From positions 1 to 6,209 of the forward strand of contig JAJZHV010000074.1 of NCBI GenBank assembly GCA_021804345.1: a DNA stretch of 6,209 nucleotides, given 5' to 3'. Of this stretch, positions 1-5,185 are shown piece after piece (within the stretch, counting starts at the first letter, position 1; every line of letters starts with the position of its first letter). Origin of the DNA: Pseudomonadota bacterium (GTDB lineage: Bacteria > Pseudomonadota > Gammaproteobacteria > Burkholderiales > Ferrovaceae). The position numbers were made by a program, and so were the translations under genes. The notes under the pieces were generated by a model that was not told the DNA's origin, did not search any database, and saw nothing but the letters and a program-made list of their open reading frames with translations.

Positions 1-125
1 CGCCTAGTCGCGCAACCGATGCACCCGGTGCACTGACTTCGCACTGTTGCGGCCAAGGTATCGGGCCGGAGCCGTCCGACCGTTCGCTTGTTTGTAAAAC
101 GATCCATGCGTTGGATACGTTGACG
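1..125. other. Unassigned sequence downstream of the toxin remnant
   Basis: I see no recognisable gene, RNA or terminator here. There is a short dyad, TGCACC-C-GGTGCA, at 20-32, without a T-run. None of the minus-strand frames encodes the missing middle part of the PIN toxin, so that segment has not simply been moved here. Confidence 0.4.
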
Positions 126-257
126 CTAAACTTTCCGAATGGGGCCAGGATATTGCGCCACTAGCGAATCGTCCAGCAGCGCCCGTGTGGCAGAAGACAA
201 TTGCTCCGGTTGGCCTGCCGCCCATAGCAGCAGGTGTGTGTCGAGGAGCAACTTCAC
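126..257 (-). pseudogene. Internally deleted PIN-domain (VapC-type) toxin remnant, 43 codons
   Basis: The reading frame starts at GTG 257-255, overlapping the antitoxin stop by four bases (GTGA), and ends at TAG 128-126. The N-terminus, KLLLDTHLLLWAAGQPEQLS (residues 2-21), is the standard beginning of VapC-like PIN ribonucleases, with the first metal-binding Asp at residue 6. The last 13 residues, SLVAQYPGPIRKV, match the usual C-terminal tail of the same family, where they follow an LLT-x-D segment. Family members are about 125-130 residues long, so some 85 residues are missing from the middle. These include the WEI glutamate and the DPFDR aspartate that complete the active site. No frameshift or stop marks the join, so an in-frame deletion is the simplest reading. 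Such a peptide should not be an active RNase. Identification rests on motif recall, not on a database search. Confidence 0.8.
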
Positions 258-499
258 GCGTCGCCCCCGAACAGGTGTTCAATCTCCTCGCTTCCCATGC
301 GGTCGAAATCATCCGGGACAGAAATTTCTCCGGCCAAAAAGCCAAGGCGACGAGCCTGTCCGCCCGTTGGCGCGTCCAAGGCCATGACCTTCACCAGCGG
401 TTTTCCGGCCTTGGCGATAACGAATGACTCTCCCCTTGCTGCTTGCTCTACAAGCCGGGAAAGGTGGGTTTTTGCTTCGTGGATATTGACGGTGTGCAC
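254..499 (-). CDS. Type II antitoxin, Phd/YefM (VapB-like) family
   Basis: This 81-residue protein starts with MHTVNIHEAKTHLSRLVEQA, the classic N-terminal DNA-binding segment of Phd/YefM antitoxins (residues 1-20). GESFVIAKAGKPLVKV (23-38) follows. The C-terminus, residues 51-81, carries the RLGFLAGEI, VPDDFD and FGGDA motifs typical of antitoxins paired with PIN toxins, the part that normally wraps and inhibits the toxin. Start is GTG 499-497; an AGG lies 8 bases upstream. In the family it represses its own operon and neutralises the toxin. Here the gene looks intact while the partner downstream is gutted, making it effectively an orphan antitoxin. It might still repress its own promoter or block related PIN toxins elsewhere, which is inference. 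Confidence 0.88.
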   Translation of the reverse strand: MHTVNIHEAKTHLSRLVEQAARGESFVIAKAGKPLVKVMALDAPTGGQARRLGFLAGEISVPDDFDRMGSEEIEHLFGGDA

Positions 500-516
500 G
501 ATGCGCGCCTGATTTG

Positions 517-534
517 GACTAAACTAATTTAGTC
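517..534. promoter_or_regulatory. Operator-like inverted repeat of the antitoxin operon
   Basis: GACTAAACTAATTTAGTC contains perfect 7-bp arms (517-523 and 528-534) around a 4-base spacer. It overlaps the predicted -10 element of the antitoxin promoter and lies just upstream of the antitoxin start. AT-rich dyads in this place are the usual autorepression sites of type II antitoxins. Binding by this antitoxin is inferred from position only. Confidence 0.55.
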
Positions 535-558
535 TAGTCTCTTTATGGCGGTTGTCAA
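531..558 (-). promoter_or_regulatory. Sigma70-like promoter of the antitoxin/toxin-remnant operon
   Basis: On the minus strand a perfect -35 TTGACA (558-553) is followed after 16 bases by TAGACT (536-531), four of six matches to TATAAT. Transcription would begin near 524, about 25 bases before the GTG start. The -35 lies only 4 bases beyond the expected mature 3' end of rnpB, and the -10 overlaps the operator-like dyad. Confidence 0.6.
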
Positions 559-562
559 GGTC

Positions 563-918
563 AGGTGAAGCTGGCCTGTAAGCCGGGTTCTGTCGAGAAC
601 AGTCATTCCTCTAGGCGTCCGATTGCTCGGACGCTCAAGCAACCTACCCGAAGGCCGCGCGAGCCACGCGATTACCTTCCTATTTGGTCTTGCTCCGGGT
701 GGGGTTTAACCTGCCGCCCACGTTGCCGTGCGCGCGGTGCGCTCTTACCGCACCTTTTCACCCTTGCCGTCAGGGCCTAAACCCTGCTTGGGCGGTTTGA
801 GTCTCTGTATCACTTTCCATGGCCTCACGGCCTCCGGCCATTAACCGGCACCCCGCTCTGTGGAGCCCGGACTTTCCTCTCCGCGCCAGAGGCGCGCAGC
901 GACTGTCCAGCCAGCTTC
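563..918 (-). ncRNA. rnpB: RNase P RNA, bacterial type A
   Basis: This is the catalytic RNA of ribonuclease P, which removes 5' leaders from tRNA precursors together with the RnpA protein. The minus strand begins GAAGCTGGC and ends GCCAGCTTCACCT, closing the terminal P1 helix as in the E. coli RNA. Conserved region I, GAGGAAAGTCCGGGCTC, is at 879-863. Its P4 partner, CAGAACCCGGCTTACAGGCC, is at 592-573. Other familiar blocks are GGTGCGGTAAGAGCGCACC, CACCCGGAGCAAGACCAAAT, GGTAGGTTGCTTGAG and GAGGAATGACTG. The GGT that probably pairs with the tRNA CCA end is at 676-674. About 356 nt, close to the 377 nt of E. coli. Ends are set by similarity to E. coli and could shift by a few bases. No intrinsic terminator is visible after the 3' end. 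Confidence 0.97.
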
Positions 919-924
919 ACCCGT

Positions 925-953
925 AGTGTACCGCAAACCACCCCTGCGCAATG
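925..953 (-). promoter_or_regulatory. Candidate rnpB promoter
   Basis: A TACACT -10-like hexamer (930-925) sits 7 bases before the expected first base of RNase P RNA (918), the right distance for initiation at the mature 5' end. The -35 is poor: CATTGC (953-948) at 17 bases or TTGCGC (951-946) at 15 bases. It lies in the 64-base gap between dciA and rnpB. Confidence 0.4.
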
Positions 954-982
954 GACGCAATCACTCCCAGCACAGCAAGGAA

Positions 983-1447
983 TCAGGAGTAGGGATCATC
1001 CTGGCCTGTGCGGCGTTGGCGGTGAGCCAGCAGGCGTTCTAGGGCGGTGCGCAAGGGGGAGGGGGGCAAAGAGCAGGCCAGGCGATCAAATTCCTGCAGT
1101 GTTTCCGCGCTCAGGGGTTGGCCTTGACGTGGGCGTCGTGCCAGGCGTTGCTGCTGGGGTTGAACCTGAATCTTGAGAGTGAGCAGATCAGGGTCGATGG
1201 CTTGCAAAGTGCGCAGCAAGGTGGGCAGCAACTGGCGCAGTTTACCCGCAACGGCGTTGGAATCGGTCTGGAGCAGGAGTTGCCCATTCTCTTGCCCCCC
1301 AGCACGAACCAGCGGCGCCATGGGAGCAGGCAACACGCCCTGTAGCGCACGCTGAAACTGTTGCGTACGCCGTGCCTGCACCAGCAGACGCTCAAAGGGG
1401 CCCTGTTGCGGAAGCGCTTCACGAAACGTTTGCGGTTTTTTGAGCAT
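983..1447 (-). CDS. dciA: DciA-like replicative helicase loader (DUF721 domain)
   Basis: A 154-residue protein of the DUF721/DciA family. DciA proteins help load the replicative helicase DnaB at the origin in bacteria lacking DnaC or DnaI. The DUF721 core spans residues 18-82. It has the amphipathic start FERLLVQARRTQQFQRALQ, the LP turn (39-40), a strand with GQLLLQTDSNAVAGKLRQL (55-73), and PTLLRTLQ (75-82). A Gln/Arg-rich linker (96-112) leads to a C-terminal helical part, LSAETLQEF (112-120) and PLRTALERLLAHR (131-143), seen in many beta/gamma-proteobacterial members. The start at ATG 1447-1445 has no clear Shine-Dalgarno, but no better in-frame start exists before the core. It is divergent from mraZ and upstream of rnpB on the same strand. 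Sequence conservation in this family is low, so the call rests on the overall pattern. Confidence 0.78.
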   Translation of the reverse strand: MLKKPQTFREALPQQGPFERLLVQARRTQQFQRALQGVLPAPMAPLVRAGGQENGQLLLQTDSNAVAGKLRQLLPTLLRTLQAIDPDLLTLKIQVQPQQQRLARRPRQGQPLSAETLQEFDRLACSLPPSPLRTALERLLAHRQRRTGQDDPYS

Positions 1448-1500
1448 GGGGGTGAATTCGCCACGGTAACGCCTGCGGCGCGCATTTGTACTGGATTTTC

Positions 1501-1529
1501 AATGTAGTGCATTTGCCTTGTAAAGGCAA
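1501..1529 (-). promoter_or_regulatory. Weak candidate promoter for dciA
   Basis: TTGCCT (1529-1524), a 17-base spacer and TACATT (1506-1501) match the sigma70 consensus four of six at each hexamer. Initiation near 1494 would give a leader of about 47 bases. It stands back-to-back with the mraZ promoter and overlaps the inverted repeat at 1513-1529. No other candidate in the region looked better, but this one is weak. Confidence 0.3.
1513..1529. repeat. Perfect 7-bp inverted repeat in the dciA/mraZ intergenic region
   Basis: TTGCCTT (1513-1519), a GTA spacer and AAGGCAA (1523-1529) form a perfect dyad. It extends by GCA/TGC if one T (1512) is bulged. It is not followed by a T-run on either strand and lies within a promoter region, so an operator is more likely than a terminator. 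The regulator is unknown. Confidence 0.45.
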
Positions 1530-1545
1530 TGCGCGCATTTTGATC

Positions 1546-1574
1546 TTGACCGGTGGGGAGCATTCCCATATAGT
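1546..1574 (+). promoter_or_regulatory. Sigma70-type promoter of the dcw cluster (mraZ promoter)
   Basis: TTGACC (1546-1551) and TATAGT (1569-1574) each match the consensus five of six and are separated by the ideal 17 bases. Initiation near 1581 gives a 44-base leader before the mraZ GTG. This is the best promoter in the window and probably drives mraZ through murE. The MraZ boxes begin at the end of the -10. Confidence 0.75.
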
Positions 1575-1608
1575 GGAAAAAAGTAGGAATAAATGGGAAT
1601 TTGTGGTC
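1574..1608 (+). promoter_or_regulatory. Array of MraZ-binding boxes, exact 10-base period
   Basis: TGGAA (1574), TAGGA (1584), TGGGA (1594) and TGGTC (1604) start exactly 10 bases apart. This matches the known MraZ operator architecture of direct TGGGN repeats with 5-base spacers upstream of mraZ. A further TGGGG at 1554, in the promoter spacer, is in the same phase, while the slot at 1564 reads TCCCA. The array covers the end of the -10, the predicted start of transcription and the leader, a position suited to repression by MraZ of its own cluster. Only the 1594 and 1554 copies fit TGGGN fully; the others are degenerate. Confidence 0.65.
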
Positions 1609-1624
1609 TGTCGGGGAGATAAAT

Positions 1625-2071
1625 GTGTTTCAGGGGCCATCAGAAATCAGCCTGGATAGCAAGGGTCGGTTAGCGATTCCGACCCGCTACCGGGACGCCC
1701 TGCGTGCGCAGGGTGAAGGCCGTCTGGTGCTGACCGCTCATCCTCATCGCTGTTTGCTGCTCTATCCCCAGCCTGCCTGGGAACCCATCCGGATTGCCAT
1801 CATGAAAAAATCCGGCCTGGACCGTCAGACCACCTTGCTGCAGGGGCTGCTGGTGGGCCATGCGGACGATGTAGAAATGGATGCTGCCGGCCGCGTGCTG
1901 GTGTCTCCAGCCCTGCGCCGGTTTGCCGGCATCGAACGCGATGTGATGATGTTTGGTCAGGGCACGCACTTCAAGCTCTGGCAACCTGCCTTGTGGGACA
2001 AACAGTTTGAGGAAATCGAAAAACTGGGTCCTGATCTGGTGCCGGCAGGCATGGAAGACCTCTCTTTTTAG
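1625..2071 (+). CDS. mraZ: Transcriptional regulator MraZ
   Basis: MraZ is a ring-forming DNA-binding protein of the AbrB-like fold that binds repeats in front of its own gene and controls the dcw cluster. The 148-residue product has the two expected signature motifs: DSKGR (11-15, followed by LAIPTRYR) and DAAGR (86-90, followed by VLVSPALRR). Family proteins are about 140-152 residues. I start at GTG 1625, giving [15 protein letters not shown], which matches the family N-terminus. GGGGAG at 1613-1618 is a good Shine-Dalgarno 6 bases upstream. An in-frame TTG at 1601 would add eight residues from the leader and the MraZ boxes, so I reject it. The gene is first in the cluster, and its stop is 2 bases before the rsmH start. 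Confidence 0.96.
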   Translation: MFQGPSEISLDSKGRLAIPTRYRDALRAQGEGRLVLTAHPHRCLLLYPQPAWEPIRIAIMKKSGLDRQTTLLQGLLVGHADDVEMDAAGRVLVSPALRRFAGIERDVMMFGQGTHFKLWQPALWDKQFEEIEKLGPDLVPAGMEDLSF

Positions 2072-2073
2072 AT

Positions 2074-3054
2074 ATGACTACCCTTGCGCCTGCACCTGTG
2101 ACCCCGAGCCAGTCCCCAGCGGGGTCGGTATCGCATGTCACCGTTTTGCTGGCCGAGGCGGTGCAAGCCCTAGACATTCGGCCCGCGGGTATTTATGTGG
2201 ATGCCACCTTTGGGCGCGGTGGGCATAGCCGGGGAATTTTGCAGGCGCTAGGGGAGTGCGGGCGGTTGATCGCCTTCGACCGCGATCCGCAGGCCCTGCC
2301 CGAGGCACAGCAGTTGGCCCGCCAGGATGCTCGTTTTGATCTCATTCCACAGCGCTTTTCCCAGTTGCAGCAGGCTTTGCAGGCGCGCGGCATTTCCCGG
2401 GTGGACGGCGTCCTGTTGGATCTGGGCGTCTCCTCGCCGCAAATCGATCAAGCCCAGCGCGGTTTCAGCTTCCGCCAGGAGGGCCCGCTGGACATGCGCA
2501 TGGATAGCCAGGGGGGAGAATCGGCGCGAGACTGGCTGGCTCATGCCGCGCAGGAGGAGATTGCCCAGGTCATCCGGGAATACGGCGAGGAACGCTTTGC
2601 CCGGCAAATTGCCCGGGCCATCGTTAACGCACGCACCCAGGAACCCATTGCCAGTACCACCCAACTGGCACGCATTGTGGCCACCGCCGTCCGCACCCGA
2701 GAGCCGGGTCAGGATCCTGCAACCCGTACCTTCCAGGCGCTGCGCATTCACGTCAATCAGGAATTGCAGGAAATTGCCCAGGTCATGCCCCAGGCGGTGG
2801 AGTTGCTCAATCAAGGGGGGCGTCTGGTGGTGATCAGTTTCCATTCTCTGGAAGACCGTTTGGTCAAACAGTTTTTGCGGGCACAGGCCTTACCCCCAGA
2901 AATTCCCTACGGCATGGCTGTGCGCGAGGCCGATCGACCGCAGCCTCGGCTGCAGTTGGTGGGACGGGCCATTCGTCCCTCGGCGCAGGAAGTGGCCGTC
3001 AATCCCCGCTGCCGCAGCGCCATCATGCGCGTGGCACAACGGAGTGCCGCATGA
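2074..3054 (+). CDS. rsmH: 16S rRNA (cytosine-1402 N4)-methyltransferase RsmH
   Basis: RsmH (MraW) uses S-adenosylmethionine to methylate N4 of C1402 in the decoding centre of 16S rRNA. The 326-residue product shows the family in full. [10 protein letters not shown] is at 21-30. The SAM-binding motif with FGRGGHS is at 46-52, and [15 protein letters not shown] at 111-125. GPLDMRMD follows at 137-144, then [16 protein letters not shown] at 216-231, ISFHSLEDR at 254-262 and NPRCRSA at 310-316. The 20 residues before HVTVLL, rich in Pro, Ala and Ser, are longer than in E. coli. No good Shine-Dalgarno precedes ATG 2074, so translation probably re-initiates from the mraZ stop 2 bases earlier. A GTG at 2098 is a possible alternative start. 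The stop overlaps the ftsL start (ATGA). Confidence 0.97.
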   Translation: MTTLAPAPVTPSQSPAGSVSHVTVLLAEAVQALDIRPAGIYVDATFGRGGHSRGILQALGECGRLIAFDRDPQALPEAQQLARQDARFDLIPQRFSQLQQALQARGISRVDGVLLDLGVSSPQIDQAQRGFSFRQEGPLDMRMDSQGGESARDWLAHAAQEEIAQVIREYGEERFARQIARAIVNARTQEPIASTTQLARIVATAVRTREPGQDPATRTFQALRIHVNQELQEIAQVMPQAVELLNQGGRLVVISFHSLEDRLVKQFLRAQALPPEIPYGMAVREADRPQPRLQLVGRAIRPSAQEVAVNPRCRSAIMRVAQRSAA

Positions 3055-3443
3055 GCCGCATCAATGCCACCCTGTTTTTGTTCCTGCTCCTGTTGGCTAT
3101 TGCGGTGGTGCATACCCAGCATCGTTCGCGCCGTTTGTTTGTGGACCTGCAAAAGGAAAAAGACCATACCGAGCAGCAGATTGCCGAATGGCATCAGTTG
3201 CAGATCGAGCAGGGTTTGCTGACTTCCAGCCATCGGGTGGAAGAGGGGGCCATCAGCGTACTGCAGATGCAATTGCCCAAGGGGGCCCAAAGCCGTCTGG
3301 TGGTGTTGGGCGATGGCCCCACCGCGGTGGCCCAAATCCCGGTACTCCCAGCGCAGTCTCAAGCCCATGGCCTGCTGGCCTTGGCGGCGGTTGGTTCCGC
3401 CCCCCTGTCAGCTGCAGGGGCTGGCCATCAAGGCGATCAATGA
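3051..3443 (+). CDS. ftsL: Cell division protein FtsL
   Basis: FtsL is a bitopic inner-membrane protein that joins FtsB and FtsQ and helps activate septal synthesis by FtsWI. The 130-residue product has a short cytoplasmic start (MSRINAT), one membrane segment at about 8-21 ([14 protein letters not shown]), and a basic stretch (HRSRR). A periplasmic coiled-coil region follows at about 29-75, with the family block [20 protein letters not shown] at 56-75. Residues after about 90 form an Ala/Pro/Gln/Gly-rich tail of some 40 residues beyond the conserved core. The start at ATG 3051 overlaps the rsmH stop and has GGAG at 3041-3044, 6 bases upstream. Its stop overlaps the ftsI start in another ATGA. 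Family sequence conservation is low, but position, size and topology all agree. Confidence 0.92.
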   Translation: MSRINATLFLFLLLLAIAVVHTQHRSRRLFVDLQKEKDHTEQQIAEWHQLQIEQGLLTSSHRVEEGAISVLQMQLPKGAQSRLVVLGDGPTAVAQIPVLPAQSQAHGLLALAAVGSAPLSAAGAGHQGDQ

Positions 3444-5182
3444 GAGGGGCCGGGGCAGTTGGAGTCAAAAATGCGCGCCTGAACTTGCGCCTAGAGGGCT
3501 GGCGTTCGCGCTTGCTCCTGCTGACCTTGCTGGCCTGTTTTGTGGGCTTGGCAGGGCGTGCGGCTTGGTTGCAGGGTTTTCACTCCGGCTTCTTGCAGCA
3601 CAAGGGTGACGAACGCTATTCGCGCGTGCTGGAAATGCCCGCCAGTCGCGGGATCATTCATGATCGCAACGGACAGCCACTGGCCATTAGCATTCCCTCC
3701 GAATCCATTTGGGCCAGTCGGGATGATATCGATCTGAACGCGCAGCAACTGGGGCAGCTGGCCAAAATGCTGGGAATGGGCGATGCCGAGCTCAAACAGC
3801 GCATCGACAATGGCCATGGCAATTTTGTCTATCTCAAGCGCCAGGTTTCCCCGGCCCTGGCGCAGCAGGTCATGGACCTCCGGATTCCCGGCTTGTTCGA
3901 GCAGCACGGCTACCACCGGGGCTACCCCAAAGGGGAAGAAACAGCTCATCTGGTGGGCTTTACCGATGCGGATGATCGTGGTCAGGAAGGGGTTGAACTG
4001 GCCTATCAAATGCAGCTGGCGGGGCAGTCGGGAGCACGGCGCGTCATCAAGGATCGCGCCGGCCATGTCATCGACGAAGTAGAGGATATTCGGGCCCCGC
4101 ATCCGGGGCGCGATATCACCCTAAGCGTGGATGCCCGTGCGCAACATCTGGCCTATCGTGAGCTGCGCAATGCCATCGTGCAGCATCAGGCCAAGGCAGG
4201 CGCGGTGGTGATTCTAGATACGCAGACCGGGGAGGTATTGGCTCTGGCCAACTATCCCGATTATGATCCCAACAATCGCGATCACTTGTCGGGCGCCCAG
4301 TTGCGTAATCGCGCCATCACCGACACTTTCGAGCCCGGTTCCACCATGAAGCCCTTCACGATTGCCACGGCGCTGGAAACCGGTAAGGTCACTCCCACTA
4401 CGGTCATTCCCACCGGCAATGGCCAGATGAGCATTGGTCCGGCCCTGATTCGCGACACCCATCCGGCGCCAGCCCTGACTGTGGCCCAGGTCATCCAGCA
4501 TTCCAGCAATGTGGGCGCAGCCCATATTGCCCTGTCCCTGCCGCCCGAATCCATGTGGAACATGTTTACTGACGTGGGTTTTGGCCAAGCACCCAAACTC
4601 GGGTTTCCGGGAGAAGCGGGGGGTCGGGTACGACCCTTTCGCACCTGGCGTCCCATCGAACAGGCCACCATGGCCTACGGCAACGGTATTTCGGTCAGCC
4701 TGATCCAGTTGGCGCGGGCTTATACCATTTTTGCCGAAGGCGGTATGCTGCGTCCCTTGTCCCTGGTCCGGGTGGCCAAGCCGCAACCAGGGCGACGCGT
4801 CATCTCCAGCAAAACTGCTCGTGAAGTGACGGATATGTTGGAGTTGGTGGTGAGCCCCGAGGGCACGGCACCCCAAGCCCAGGTGAAGGGTTATCGCGTG
4901 GCAGGTAAAACGGGTACGGCCCATAAGGTGGTGGGCGGACGGTATGCCAATCGTTATGTGGCCTCCTTCGTGGGTTTTGCTCCCGCTTCGGCGCCGCGCT
5001 TGCTGGTTGCGGTCATGATTGATGAGCCCAGCGGCAACGCCTATTACGGGGGGCAGGTGGCTGCTCCGGTATTTGCCAACCTGATGGGGAGTCTGCTGCA
5101 AGCCATGGGGATTCCGCCCGATGATCCGGCTTCCAGTGCCTTTGCGCCACCCGTTGCACCGTTGAAGGCGGCGGGGCTCTGA
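3440..5182 (+). CDS. ftsI: Septal peptidoglycan transpeptidase FtsI (penicillin-binding protein 3)
   Basis: FtsI cross-links peptidoglycan at the division septum, working with FtsW, and is a beta-lactam target. The 580-residue product has a basic N-terminus, one membrane anchor (about 24-45), and a pedestal domain starting with ASRGIIHDRNGQPLA (68-82). The transpeptidase domain carries all three active-site motifs: STMK at 301-304 (nucleophile Ser301, in FEPGSTMKPF), SSN at 355-357 and KTGT at 490-493. Length is normal (E. coli 588). I start at ATG 3440, which overlaps the ftsL stop and has AAGG at 3430-3433, 6 bases upstream. The frame stays open further upstream to 3044, but that part lies over ftsL and encodes no FtsI-like sequence. 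The ATG at 3471 is out of frame. murE follows after 3 bases in the same frame. Confidence 0.97.
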   Translation: MRGAGAVGVKNARLNLRLEGWRSRLLLLTLLACFVGLAGRAAWLQGFHSGFLQHKGDERYSRVLEMPASRGIIHDRNGQPLAISIPSESIWASRDDIDLNAQQLGQLAKMLGMGDAELKQRIDNGHGNFVYLKRQVSPALAQQVMDLRIPGLFEQHGYHRGYPKGEETAHLVGFTDADDRGQEGVELAYQMQLAGQSGARRVIKDRAGHVIDEVEDIRAPHPGRDITLSVDARAQHLAYRELRNAIVQHQAKAGAVVILDTQTGEVLALANYPDYDPNNRDHLSGAQLRNRAITDTFEPGSTMKPFTIATALETGKVTPTTVIPTGNGQMSIGPALIRDTHPAPALTVAQVIQHSSNVGAAHIALSLPPESMWNMFTDVGFGQAPKLGFPGEAGGRVRPFRTWRPIEQATMAYGNGISVSLIQLARAYTIFAEGGMLRPLSLVRVAKPQPGRRVISSKTAREVTDMLELVVSPEGTAPQAQVKGYRVAGKTGTAHKVVGGRYANRYVASFVGFAPASAPRLLVAVMIDEPSGNAYYGGQVAAPVFANLMGSLLQAMGIPPDDPASSAFAPPVAPLKAAGL

Positions 5183-5185
5183 ACC

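Noticed and set aside
1..107. An edge-open minus-strand frame from ATG 107-105 containing a CxxCxxC pattern.
   Set aside because: Only 35 codons are visible, no ribosome site precedes it, and nothing supports it as coding. It cannot be judged without sequence to the left.
4..345. A 113-codon minus-strand frame running through the antitoxin and toxin-remnant region.
   Set aside because: It overlaps the recognisable antitoxin and toxin frames and encodes no recognisable motif.
517..534. Reading the dyad after rnpB as its intrinsic terminator.
   Set aside because: The stem is AT-rich, is about 30 bases past the mature RNA end, and has no T-run behind it on the minus strand. It sits over the antitoxin -10, so an operator fits better.
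565..1042. Short plus-strand open frames over 565-780 and 860-1042.
   Set aside because: They lie on the antisense strand of rnpB and the end of dciA. The sequence there is fully explained by the conserved RNase P RNA and by DUF721.
1601..1624. TTG 1601 as the mraZ start.
   Set aside because: It would place MraZ boxes and the Shine-Dalgarno inside the coding sequence and add residues absent from the family. GTG 1625 gives the canonical MFQG start.
3044..3439. An upstream extension of ftsI that would make a 712-residue protein starting inside the rsmH end.
   Set aside because: These 132 codons overlap ftsL in another frame, and the encoded sequence is rich in Pro, Gly and Arg without FtsI homology. 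ATG 3440 gives a normal-length FtsI with a suitable ribosome site.
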